This document shows, piece by piece, positions 43,435-54,300 of a stretch of DNA of 64,000 nt. Positions within the stretch are counted from its first letter, which is position 1. Each line of letters starts with the position of its first letter. Source of the DNA: Falciphora oryzae (lineage: Eukaryota > Ascomycota > Sordariomycetes > Magnaporthales > Magnaporthaceae); the NCBI GenBank assembly GCA_000733355.1, contig JNVV01000045.1, positions 67,314-131,313 of the forward strand, read 5' to 3'. The position numbers were made by a program, and so were the translations under genes. Under the pieces are notes generated by a model. It searched no databases, was not told where the DNA came from, and worked only from the letters and a program-made list of their open reading frames with translations.

Positions 43435-45286
43435 ATGTCATCCACGCCGATCAAGTACAATGGGACCATTCCAACCGGAGGGGACAGTTTAACCGAGGAT
43501 TTAAATATCTATTATGCCGTACGCATTTCCGAGCTCAAGTCTACAGTCTTCTCTTTATAGTCTCCATACTGACCCATCATGGTTGCTTCCACAGAAAGGC
43601 GACATCGCCTGGCTGATGACCTCGTCGGCCCTCGTGCTGCTGATGATCCCCGGCGTCGGCTTCTTCTACTCCGGACTGGCCCGCCGCAAGTCCGCACTGG
43701 CCCTGATATGGCTGTCGCTCATGTCCATTGGCGTGGCTTCTTTCCAATGGTTCTTCTGGGGCTACTCTTTGACCTTCTCCCACAATGCTGATGGGCCATT
43801 TCTCGGCGACCTGAGCATGATCGGTCTAAAGGACGTTCTCGGCGGCGCGAGCGTCGGAAGTACTGGTGTGCCCGACGTGCTGTTCTGCCTGTACCAGGGC
43901 ATGTTTGCCGCCATCACGTAAGTAGCAATACCCAGATGCTCCACCACACGTACGTACATTACTCGCAACAACTCAAGCTGACAGTATATCCTCCTCACCA
44001 GTCCCGCCCTCGCCATCGGTGCTGCCGCTGACCGCGGCCGCATGCTCCCCGCTGTGGTCTTCGTCTTCGTCTGGGCCACCATTGTCTACGACCCGATAGC
44101 CTATTGGAGTTGGAATCCCTCCGGGTGGCTTTTCAAGCTGGGAAGTTTGGAGTACGTTATACCTCATTTTAGCCCCTGCTAGCTATGAACTCGTACTGAC
44201 CCTAAGCATTATCTTAGCTACGCGGGAGGTACGGTACAACTTCTATGTCTTCTGCGACAGATCTGTTGCAAATTTTACACCCTATGCGTCCTGTTGATAC
44301 AGTCCGTACAGCCTGACTAATCTGACTGCAATGACAGGTTCCCCCGTTCATATCAGCTCAGGAGCTGCAGCTCTCGCGTACTCGCTGATGCTCGGCAAGC
44401 GGCGGGGCTACGCGGAGACGGCTGGCCTGCCGTTCCGCCCCCACAATGTCACGCATGTTGTGCTCGGGACCGTCTTCCTGTGGGTGGGCTGGTTCGGGTT
44501 CAACGGCGGCTCGGCTCTGGGGTCTAACCTGCGCGCCGTCATGTCGCTGCTAGTGACCAACATCGCTGCCTGTGTCGGTGGCCTCACTTGGTGCCTGCTC
44601 GATTACCGCCTCGAGCGCAAGTGGAGCACCATTGGCTTCTGCTCGGGTGTTATTGCCGGTCTCGTTGCGATCACCCCCGCCGCTGGCTACGTGCCTGCCT
44701 GGTCTGCAGTTATCTTCGGTGTTGTTGGGGGTGCCGCCTGCAACTTTGCCACCAAGATCAAGTTCCTGCTCGGCATTGACGATGCCCTTGATATCTTTGC
44801 CGAACACTGCGTTGGCGGTATCGTCGGCAACCTCATGACGGGCATATTCGCGGCAAACTATATTGCCCACCTCGACGGAGCCCTCGAGATCCCGGGCGGC
44901 TGGCTTAACGGCAACTACATCCAGCTGGCCTACCAGCTGGCCGACTGCGTCGCCAGCTTCTCGTATGCCTTCGGCATGACCTGCATCATCCTGTTCCTTA
45001 TGAACCTCATCCCGGGCCTGTCCCTCCGCGTCACCGCCGAGGAGGAGGAAATCGGTCTAGGTGAGAAGTTCCTAAACATCAAACTCCAAACCTATACTAC
45101 TCATACTACTTTCGATAGCACTAACACGGCCTATTCTTAAAAGACTGCGCTGAGGTGGGTGAGTTCGCTTTCGATTACGTGGAGATCACACGCAGCGTCG
45201 GCGACCTCATCCCTACTCCGGACCACCCTGTCAGCAGCCAGGGCAGCGTCAAGGGCCCTGTCACCCAGGCCACCAAGACTGAGTAG
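43435..45286 (+). CDS. Ammonium transporter, Amt/MEP family
   Basis: Six exons join to 477 residues: 43435-43518, 43595-43917, 44002-44151, 44218-44228, 44338-45060 and 45144-45286. The fourth exon is an 11-nt micro-exon, and only this model gives the conserved DYAGGSPVHISSG. Motifs include KGDIAWLMTSSALVLLMIPG (first membrane span), the pore His194 in VHISSG and the second pore His346 in FAEHCVGG. About eleven hydrophobic spans are visible, with a cytosolic C-terminal tail containing EVGEFAFDYVE, the conserved regulatory element of these trimers. It imports ammonium through the plasma membrane. The upstream GATA motifs suggest nitrogen-repression control. Confidence 0.95.
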
Positions 45287-45515
45287 CCCTCGCCTGTTTA
45301 AGGGACTCGTTGGTTTATTGTTCTGCTCTAGACAGACTCGGTTTGGGAAAGATGGGAGAGGAAGCCATCTGGCCAGGAAAATTGATATTAGCCTGTAATT
45401 AGGTACCTAGTTGCCACTGCGCACACTTTAATCTCGTCCTTCGCTTCGAGTCTTTTTCGTTGAGTTTATTACTCGCGTCTAAATGGACAAATACCCTCTA
45501 CTTTAAGGGGCCACT

Positions 45516-45835
45516 TGTTGGTAGGAGTGGTACTCCTGTTGGCCCCAATGGGGGCCGGGCACGGAGATCTCCCAGGAGTGACGAACACGGATCCTACTGG
45601 TTGGTTGGATCCTCTATTGTGCGCGTAAAGAGGAAAGGGATCTATCTGCTAGAAAGGGAGGGCAACCAAGCCCCTTATATACATTGCCAATCAGGGCTTG
45701 GCCCTCCAGGTCACGGGGGCCCTATGGGCCCCGTGGGCCCCATGGGCCCCGGAGGGCCCGGGCCTCCCAAGCCTTCCTGGCTTCCAGATCCCTTTAGTGC
45801 ATGCGCCGGAATAGTGCTGGAATAATAATCCAACA
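45516..45835. mobile_element. Solo LTR with target-site duplication CCACT
   Basis: The 320-bp segment starts TGTTGGTAGGAG and ends ATAATCCAACA, the usual TG...CA ends with a 6-bp inverted TGTTGG/CCAACA. It is flanked by perfect 5-bp direct repeats CCACT (45511-45515 and 45836-45840). A CTTATATA box near 45674 could be its promoter. No internal retrotransposon sequence remains, so it is a solo LTR left by recombination. It lies just downstream of the ammonium transporter gene. Confidence 0.85.
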
Positions 45836-46036
45836 CCACTGCTATTTATCAAACACCTAGAAATCGTTAAATGGCATGTAGAATATGGATGCTATAATAC
45901 GCATCGGACCCTGTGAAGTACATTAAACGTAAAGCTTTATCAATTTATACAGTCGAGATATGATCAATCTGCTACTCAAAACTTACCCGAAATAATGCTC
46001 GAAATAGGCTATGGAAAAAGGGGAAGGAAGGGGAAG

Positions 46037-46124
46037 GAAGAGGAAGAGGAAGAGGAAGAGGAAGAGGAAGAGGAAGAGGAAGAGGAAGAGGAAGAGGAAG
46101 AGGAAGAGGAAGAGGAAGAGGAAA
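46037..46124. repeat. Hexanucleotide microsatellite (AGGAAG)n
   Basis: About 14 near-perfect copies of a 6-bp purine unit, preceded by related GGGAAGGAAG text. The minus strand would read poly-serine. It lies in the 3' flank of the SGNH hydrolase gene. Confidence 0.9.
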
Positions 46125-46375
46125 AGGCAATTGCGTGGTAGTTAACGATTCCTACGTGCTTGATAACTGACCCCCATTTCAATGGACTGCAACGTATCTT
46201 TCGCCGCTGTTGCGAGGCAGTCCGATCGCCCCGAGTGTATTCTCGCTGCTTGTCTGCCTGCAGCCGCCCCTGATCATCACCTGGCATCGTGTATGCGGGT
46301 GCACCTCGCGACTACGGGATTCCAGGAGGTATACAAGCCTTCCGGCCCCTCACTTCGGCGTCTTTCATGTAGCTT

Positions 46376-47809
46376 TCACATCACCCCCGGCTTGGGCTTC
46401 AACCTAAAGACCTCGAGCGGAAACTGGTCAGCCATGTGCTGGTACCCAGCCACGCTCAGATGCAGATGGTCCCCGCTATCATAAGCAGCCAGCAGCTTGG
46501 ACGCATCGCGCGGGTCGGCAACCATCTTGGCCAGATCGACGGCGCCATCAAACACGGTGCCGTTGGACGCGAGCACCCACTGGTTGAACCGGACGCGCAT
46601 CTGCTCCCTCGCCGGCGTCGAGTACGCCTGGCCCAGTCCGCCAAACGGCGTGATTGTGGCCGCCAGCACCACCAGCCCGGCCTGCCTGCAATCCTTGGCG
46701 ATCTGGGTGAACGCGCTTTGCAAGCGGCCGGATACGTCGGCGCCCGCGCTGCCAATGTCGTTGACGCCCTCAAACAGCAGCACGTACCGTGCGCCCGCGA
46801 CTTGTAGCGCGTCCCGCCGGTACCGCGTCAGTAGCGTGGGGCCTAGACCGCCCGCTAGCACGGCGTTGCCGCCCGCGGCCTGGTTGACGACCGAGATCTT
46901 GTCGAGTCCGTCAGCCCCCGTCTTGCGCATCCGCGCCAGCAGCAGGTCGGGCCAGCGGTTGTTGGCGTCGTCGGTGCTGCCGCGGCCGTCGGTGATGCTG
47001 TCGCCCAGGACCACGAGGGCGCCCGCAATGCCGTCAGGGGCTGCCCAGGCTTCGACGGCGCTGGCAAAGTACCAGTGCTTGGTGCTCGCGCCGGTCACGT
47101 CGGCGGCGTCTACCCGGTTTCCGGACTGGATCCAGCTGGTCGTGCGGCTGCCCGGGTGGCCCGTGATGGCGCTGCCGGCCTGACCTCCCTGCAAGTACAG
47201 CGTGAGTGCCAAGTTGGACTGGGGCGAGATTTTGAAGTCGATCCCGTCCGAGTAGGCAACCTGGCCGCGCGGGATGGTCACCGAGGTCTTGCCGCCGCCA
47301 AACGTCAGGGGCTTCAGCGTCGAGGTGTCCACGCGGCCGACGCCGGCCTTGCCGCCCGCCGGGAGGGCGAGGGACGCGGCGGTGATAGTAAGGTCGCTAC
47401 CGCCAAAGGTATTGGATATCTGGACCCGGATGCGCTCGGCGCCGGCGGACATGTGTAGAGTCTGTCTGAGGGTTGCATCACGCAAGACAGGCGAGTTCCT
47501 CTGAGAGGCACAGGGGTTACTCGTCAGGACTGAGATACCAATAACAGAGACATCGCTACCGACGAAGTATCGGTGGCAAGATCCAGCACTCACAAATGGT
47601 GTTGGCGGCAAGTTGTCTGGCTCAACCTGCTGCGGCATACTGGTCCATATTGCCACCCAGCGATGGTCGGTGCCAGCCCCTTGCCGAGTATGTAGCAATG
47701 CCGACGCAGGCGACGGGGACGAAGGGGCAGCGCTGCTGTGGGCTGAAAGCAACAGCACCGTGGTGGCACCGCGCACCAGCATGCTGAGGAGATCTAATTT
47801 CACCATCAT
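46376..47809 (-). CDS. Secreted SGNH/GDSL-type hydrolase
   Basis: Two exons (47809-47594 and 47500-46376) give 446 residues. The 93-nt intron 47501-47593 (GTGAGT...CTCAG) is a multiple of three with no stop, so naive reading includes it. The N-terminus from MMVKLDLL has a signal peptide. SGNH blocks are visible: GDSITDG with the nucleophile Ser (about 237-243), the Gly-Asn block near AAGGNAV, GVNDIG (about 316), and DHLHLS with the catalytic Asp/His (about 415). The N-terminal beta domain (TLRQTLHMSAGAERIRVQIS) is typical of fungal GDSL proteins resembling extracellular esterases. Likely an extracellular carbohydrate or lipid esterase; substrate is unknown. Confidence 0.9.
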   Translation of the reverse strand: MMVKLDLLSMLVRGATTVLLLSAHSSAAPSSPSPASALLHTRQGAGTDHRWVAIWTSMPQQVEPDNLPPTPFVSAGSCHRYFVGSDVSVIGISVLTSNPCASQRNSPVLRDATLRQTLHMSAGAERIRVQISNTFGGSDLTITAASLALPAGGKAGVGRVDTSTLKPLTFGGGKTSVTIPRGQVAYSDGIDFKISPQSNLALTLYLQGGQAGSAITGHPGSRTTSWIQSGNRVDAADVTGASTKHWYFASAVEAWAAPDGIAGALVVLGDSITDGRGSTDDANNRWPDLLLARMRKTGADGLDKISVVNQAAGGNAVLAGGLGPTLLTRYRRDALQVAGARYVLLFEGVNDIGSAGADVSGRLQSAFTQIAKDCRQAGLVVLAATITPFGGLGQAYSTPAREQMRVRFNQWVLASNGTVFDGAVDLAKMVADPRDASKLLAAYDSGDHLHLSVAGYQHMADQFPLEVFRLKPKPGVM

Positions 47810-48920
47810 GATATTGAAGAAGGCGTAGCGACGCTCTATCAGCGATAATAGTATTCTCCTTGATCTTGCTTGTCTAGGTTCGACGCAGTCCATCGGTAGC
47901 CAAGGACCCCGCCTCTCCTTCTAATACAACTTCCTACATCATGTGGATAGAATGGCCATCAGCCGTATATCGCGACCGGGTTGGGGTGGAGATCGGGCGC
48001 ATAATCATGCCCTGCGTTTTATCCAAAGTTGCTTCTTTATCCCGCGCTCTAACGGAAGTGAGGTTGTTTGAGCCCGCAAATGGCGGAATTATTAGAGATT
48101 CGGCTCCTAATCGAAAGAGGCCCTCTTCTCCTCGGTCCGCCCAAGCGGGATCTGGGGCGAGTCGGAGAGTGATCCGGGGAAGCAATTGCCGAGAACACGG
48201 GAGTGCAACGCGTAGAAATTCCCTGCACCGCACCCATGGATTGACGCGGCCCTGCTAAATCCACCAATCGTTACTGGGTTGGAATGAGGCAACATCCAGC
48301 ACGGCTAGGCGACTTCAAACGTGCCGCTGCGCAGCACAGGAATGCCAGGCGGGCTAGCTCGTCAGCGAACAAAATCGACACCTCTGAGCTGTCTACCACT
48401 GAAAGATGTGCACCTAATAATACAGGAAAGGATACAGGAAAGAATTAACGAATCGAGGCGATAGGAGTGCCGTCTTTTTTGTCGTGGACGAGGTTGGTCG
48501 ATATCCAGTCTCGCCTCAGGATCGTGTTCCCCTTGCCAGGGGCAAAACACCACGACACCAACCCTTCCCATACGCGACGCACCCTATGGCGCATTTACAG
48601 TTAACATTGTTTCTGCCTTCCTCGTCGCAATCATTTTAACTAATGCTCCCGCTGTGGACGAAAATGCGGCCGTCGCTGCGCTGCCAATAGCTTTGACGAT
48701 GGAGTAACTGTGCTCCTTGTCGCAATTCTGGCAAATCTTGCCGGAAAAGCAGTTGGCAATCAAACTAAGATGTTTGGGCACCTAGTTTTCGCACGTCCTT
48801 TTGGCAACCGAGCTGGCTTAAGGAATACACGCATCCGCAAGCACAACTGTTATTATATGCTTCTGTCGGGGGAGGACACGAGGCGGCGGCCCAGCCATGG
48901 TCGCGCAGTGCCCAAGTAAT
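47810..48920. other. Intergenic, nothing firm
   Basis: No supported gene. Two copies of the 12-bp unit ACAGGAAAGGAT lie at about 48418-48442 in inverse orientation to the larger array at 48925-49043. Confidence 0.4.
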
Positions 48921-48924
48921 ACCC

Positions 48925-49043
48925 TTCCTTTCCTGTATCCTTTCCTGTATCCTTTCCTGTATCCTTTCCTGTATCCTTTCCTGTATCCTTTCCTGTATCC
49001 TTTCCTGTATCCTTTCCTGTATCTTTTCCCGTATCCTTTCCTC
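48925..49043. repeat. 12-bp minisatellite TTTCCTGTATCC, about ten copies
   Basis: Tandem near-perfect units, with the last two slightly diverged. Two inverse copies occur 0.5 kb upstream at 48418-48442. Both strands are open because 12 is a multiple of three (FLYP on +, RKGY on -); I do not regard these as genes. Confidence 0.9.
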
Positions 49044-51334
49044 AGGTTTTTATTTGGGGAACGGCGGGGGTTAAAATTAACGCCCCGGCGCCGAAAAGGC
49101 CGTGAACAAGGTCTCGCGTCACGGGCGCGTTCAGCTTCGGCACTGCGCTCGTGCGCCGAATGCAGTAAAGGATTGACCCCAGCCTTTGCTGGGCCTCCCA
49201 CCTGCCCGCGAAAAGATTCCCCACTTCATACCGGCGAGTTCTAGCCGTTTTAGTTGATTCATCCTTACCGGTGTCCGGAGAAGCCGCATAACCACACCCA
49301 CGATTGTCTGCTGATTTAATTTTTTTGCTCGTGCTGGGCCCGGCGTGGGTCGACTTTCCCGTCTGTACGGTGGATGGGAAGACTGAACCCATCCCCATCA
49401 GAATGCCTTCACGTCAAAAAGCCCTCGAGCCGAAAGTCAAACAGCCGCTTGTGCGCGCACGCGCCTGCACGCTGCACGGCACGACTTATCTACCTACCTA
49501 GGTACCCGGTACCAACGCAAGCCCCCTCGCACCAGCCCTCGCACCGGGCGCCTTCGCCCTCGCTTCCGCCGTCTGCCTCAACGCGTTTTCCGGTCCGGAA
49601 CCAAGCTATGGAGCCGTACAGCTGGAGGTTTGTGGCCCTGACTATCAACGAGACCGACCCCAATATACGCCAAGATGTCTATATGGCCCCCACGCTGTCA
49701 CCAATCCCTGACGGCGGCACTCTCACTGCTCTGGAAAAGCAAGGACACAAGCTTAAAGCCCAATACGAATCCGCGTAGAGACCTCAATGACCGTGACGCC
49801 ACACGGCGAGTTGCGCGCCATGTAAAAAAAAAAAAAAAAAGTCACCACGGTGGGGGCGTGTGCCTCACGTCATGAAGCTCACCGTTGGCACTCCGGCCGT
49901 TTGGTACAGACGGGATACCGGCGCCAACTGCTAGGTAGCTACCACATGGCACTTGCTAATGGGCTTTAACGCCCCATTTACTTCCTTAAGCGTCGCAAAG
50001 AAAAACGCCGCTCGATGCACCAAAGCCCCGGCTGCAACAGCAGTAGCCTCCGTTCGTACATTTTTGCAAAGACGGAAATCAACCGCGTGCTTGCCGGGAC
50101 CTAGAAGGCCATTCCTGAAAACGAGGTGGGGAAAAAGGCGGTTGGGTTCAAAGCTCTGCAGAACTCCCTCGTCCGTCCCGCCCTCGACACATCGCTGTGT
50201 TGGGGAACAAGAACTCGATGCCGCGGGCCATCTACAACCAGTTCCGGTTCATTTCCGCCATTCCGCCTTTCGAATCGCTGCAGTTTGGCAAGCCCAGCAG
50301 AAAGGCGAAGAAGTCTGCTGCGCCCGCTACGGAGAAGATCGCACCGTTGGACGAGCACACTTTGAAGGCAATCATCGACTCGATGTATGTCGACAACTGT
50401 GTGGCTAAAGTCCCCAAGTCTTTCGATGTCCCCAAGGACTAACGCCAAGGCAGCCGCTGCCTCCCAAGCCGGGGGCGCTACCGCTTCGGGACCGTCGACT
50501 CCGAATAAGCCCGTTCCGCACCCAAAGACGGCGGGTGGCCTCAAACTTCACCACGGCAAGCGTCAGAGGACGAAGTAGGGGCGTGTCTTAAAGGAGAATC
50601 GGGATATTGTTGCATTTTCTGGAGTTGAGCCTGGGCCAAGCAGCGTTCTTTTTCTTTAGCCCTGTAGTTTCTATATCGGTATCGATGCTTCCAAGGCCTC
50701 ATTTGCCTGGGAGTAAGTCAAGTCAATATCAATATCGAGGCCCCGTGCACGGTGCCCGCTATTTGGGGTGGCCGGGAGGGGAACGTAATCTACCTGGCTT
50801 CCTGCCTGCGTGGGGCCCCCAGGTGGCCATAAAAAAGAACTATATCATTGGGCTTATAAACATACAAGTTCCGATACGTCAACGTTTCCAAGCACAAATG
50901 GTGCCATATAACTTGTGAGCCGATGAGTGCAAAATCCTTGGTGGGAACCTTGAGCCCGTGGGCACTAAAAGTACCGGATTGGGCAGGGAGTGTGCGAACA
51001 GTTTTTCGACTTTTCGCGCACCGTATCCTGGTAATATATAAACCTTCTCTCGCTGCCTCGCGCTCTTTTTAGAACTTGAACTGCTTTCCAAACTTTTTTC
51101 TCCTTCCCCGCGCCCGGGGGCACAAAATCCCTAGTCGGCGCCTTTCCTTGTGGCCTCGGTCTTAAAGCTAAGATTGTAGTGGAAGCCATAACCACAAGCG
51201 CACTACTAGCTGCGGGTAGGTAGATACCTAGACTTCTAGTGAAGTCTTTTCACAAGTCGACACCACTGAACCCGCGCCCCCGGGCTCAAAATGGCCTCTA
51301 ACTTCCCCTCCAGACAGCATAAACATCTACCATC
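49044..51334. other. Interval with two unassigned short ORFs, upstream of the helicase gene
   Basis: An ORF at 49608-49778 (MEPYSWRFVALTINETDPN..., 56 residues) and one at 50197-50442 (81 residues, PRAIYNQFRFISAIPPFE...) read like protein but match nothing I know. They could be exons of a decayed gene. An A run lies at 49824-49840. The part 51150-51334 precedes the helicase start and has a CCTAGACTTCTAG palindrome. No RNA gene was recognised. Confidence 0.3.
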
Positions 51335-54300
51335 ATGCCTCCCACCACAAGCGATGGAGGTGGCGGGGGTAAGCGTGAGCGCGGCAACCCACCGAGTTCA
51401 CCTAATAAACGGGCTAAAGGCCGCAAATCGGTGGTTCCGGACAGCGATACAGAAGCCTCCGGCTCCAAACCGGCTACCGCGGACCCCACGTCGGCAGATG
51501 CCGAGTCGCCCACATCTCGCCCTGATGCCAGCAAGCCTACCAAGAAGACCAGCCGTGGCCCTAACCTACCCGCATATAGCGACGTGTACTGGGTGGTTCA
51601 CAAGGACCCCCATATGCTGCATATCTTCCTTCAGCCACAGTGGCAGGACGCTCGAATCACCGATCTTACCGAGCTGAGGACCTTGAAGTCAAAGTCAACC
51701 ATGGAAAGCAGCAAGATTGTCCAGGAGCTGAACTGCTGGCCCCATGCTGGGAACGCTGATATCTCGACGATTCCCGGTTTTGTGGCGCCAGGTTGGCACC
51801 ATAAGGGGCCTGACGCGTACCAGAGGTTCTATCGCAAGCGCGTGGCACGGCCACCTACGTGGAGGACAAGTGCCCAAGGCGTCAAGGCTGTCAAACAGCG
51901 GGTTGTTGGGCAAAACTGGGCCTACACACTGGACCCATGTTCAATGAGTGCCGGGCGGACATGCGCCGTCCTTGAGTACAAGGACATCCAGGCTATGGCC
52001 CAGCACACCGACACTGATGGTAAGCTATCCGCAGAACCACCCAATGTTGCCCCCTGGGCTCAAAACCGAGTTTATGTTCCGTATTTTGTGTTAACAAACT
52101 ACAGTTGCCCCAATCTACGGAGCTGTCAATACGGCCAGGGTCGCAGGGCACCTGCCGTTGACCAGCTACGAGAGGGTCTACAAGGCCATCCCCGGATTTT
52201 TCACTCGGACAAAGACGAAAGATATCTTCCACGCGCTGGCTACGTGTCCCGAGCCTCCCAAATCAGCCGTCATGATTTGCCGTGGCGACATAAAAGACTC
52301 TACCGCCAAGACGGCTGCCGAACGGGCCGAACTGGCTGTCCATGAGACTCTCGGCGCGAACTGGCTGCTTTATCTCCGGCGCATCAGGATTGGGGGACCA
52401 GATAGTGCGCCGCGGTACGAGACTTCCGACTCAGAGTTCTCACACGGGGGCTATCACATCGACACCTGGTTCCAGGCCATCGTTGCGTGGATGTATTTTG
52501 TCGAGCGTCGCAGAGGCAAGCTTCCGCTTGATGGAAGGGTTGGGCCCAAGTTGAAGGACCAGCAGCAGCTTATCCCCTACGTCTTCGACACGCCCGACAG
52601 CGACCAGATTCTCACCGATCAGGTTCCGATGCTCGCCGAGATCGCCTCCTTGCAGTCCAAAGTCCGTCTGAGGGGCTACCAGATCGCTATTACGCGGCCT
52701 TCAGAGCAGACGCGTCTTGCCGAGAACCCAGGGGCTGCCAGCTGCTGGATGTACAACCGGCTCAAGTTCCTCCTCACACAGGACTCGTTCGCGGAGTTCC
52801 AAAGCGGTAAACTCCGCAGGGTCAGCGGCGGCGTCGCCGGGAAGGACCTAGCCGCTCCCCTGCCCCGGGTCCAGCTATCGTATATCGTGGACGCAGTTTA
52901 CGACAATCGCGCGGCACTGCCCCCACTGCAGTCCGAGGTTCCGCCCGAGGTGTTCAAGGAGCTCCCCGAGCTTTTCGGGACGGGCGAGGAATTTGAGGCA
53001 TACCTCGCCACACAGGAGTCGCTCATCGAAGCTTCTATTGACAGCGAGAAGCTGCCTCACGAGACCGAAGAGGATTGCCGAGACAGAATCATCCTGGAGA
53101 CCTTGCGTTGCTACGCCATCTCAAGCACCGCGAAAAAGGGTCATCCCCTGTCCAAGCAGTGGACGGACGCGTTGGCGCTCATCAAGGCCATGAAGCATAA
53201 CGGTACCTACAGGCACGATCTGCCAGACGAGGGGGGTGTCCTCGACGGCGAGGCGCTGGATGGCACTCACTACAACAGGGAGAAGTTCGAGAAGACTTAC
53301 GCCTGGGCTTCCTTTTCTTCCGAAAGCTCGAGCGGTCGATATTTTCTCCCACACCAGCTGATCGGTATGGTCTCCAACTTCTCCTTTCTTTCTGTATCAA
53401 GCCCTGGCTTGCATCTACGGGCTCAAAACCAGTTTAACATGCCGCGCTTATAGCTAACCACATATCTGCAGATGCCTACATCATCCATCGCTTGGAACGG
53501 TCGTCCATCGGGTCATGGCTACTGGCAAACGACGTCGGGTCCGGGAAGACCATGATTTATGGCCAGGCTATAATGAATGGCTACCACCACCTCAAGGCCA
53601 AGGCGGAACGTGAGGAAATCACGTGTGGTCCAACTCTTATCCTTACGCCTGCTATTTTGGCCATCCAGACATGGAAGGAGCTAGCAGAGAACTTTCGTGG
53701 TCTCAGGGTCTACATCCGGTACGGGTCCGCCATTTCCAACTCGGCTGACACAGGCCTTGCTACCAGCACGCTCAGTGACGACGCATAGGAGCGTCTCATG
53801 GGAGAGTGCAGCGAGAATAAGCATGACCCAGAGACTGCGAAGGTTGTGATCATCTCGTCATACCAGACTTTCTCGGCGCGTCACTCTACACGGCGGACCG
53901 GAGAGGTGTTTCACAACAAATACAAGCCCGTCCGCCAGCATGACACGGTCGTTTGGCGCACGAAGAGGAATCACGCTGTTCAGGAATGGGATGGAGACGA
54001 GAGGGAGGTGGACATCGAGGACGGTGACAGCGAGGCGGGTGACCAAGGTGGCGGTGCAGACTTGCCCAGCAGCAACCCGACAGATTGTCCGCCCATCAAC
54101 AAGGCGGATCTCAAGCATGACAAGCGGTATGTTTTTGCCCAGCGAGGTTTGGACCAATGGGCTCAAAACGTACTAATAGTTTGTTTGCGACCAGTGGCGT
54201 GTACGTTCTTGATGCCAAAGGCAACAAAGAGTACCGCGACGAATGGGTCTACCGCGTGGTGACGCGGATCGAACTCCGCCTATCCCGTCACAGGGTCACT

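Noticed and set aside
46009..46287. Poly-serine ORF
   Set aside because: Product of the AGGAAG microsatellite, with no conserved flanks.
47501..47593. 31 extra residues in the SGNH hydrolase
   Set aside because: The segment begins GTGAGT and ends CTCAG, and interrupts the conserved N-terminal domain, so it is an in-phase intron.
48818..49201. ORF with RKGY repeats as a repeat protein
   Set aside because: It is a direct translation of the 12-bp minisatellite, which is open in several frames by arithmetic.
50755..50775. Another Fot1-like TIR (GGGGTGGCCGG)
   Set aside because: The match is only about 14 bp, does not extend to the AGTCAA terminus and has no partner.
53700..53788. Hidden intron removing the TAG in the helicase gene
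   Set aside because: The only in-phase donor (GTCTAC) is poor, and the excised part would include the conserved VYIRYGS motif.
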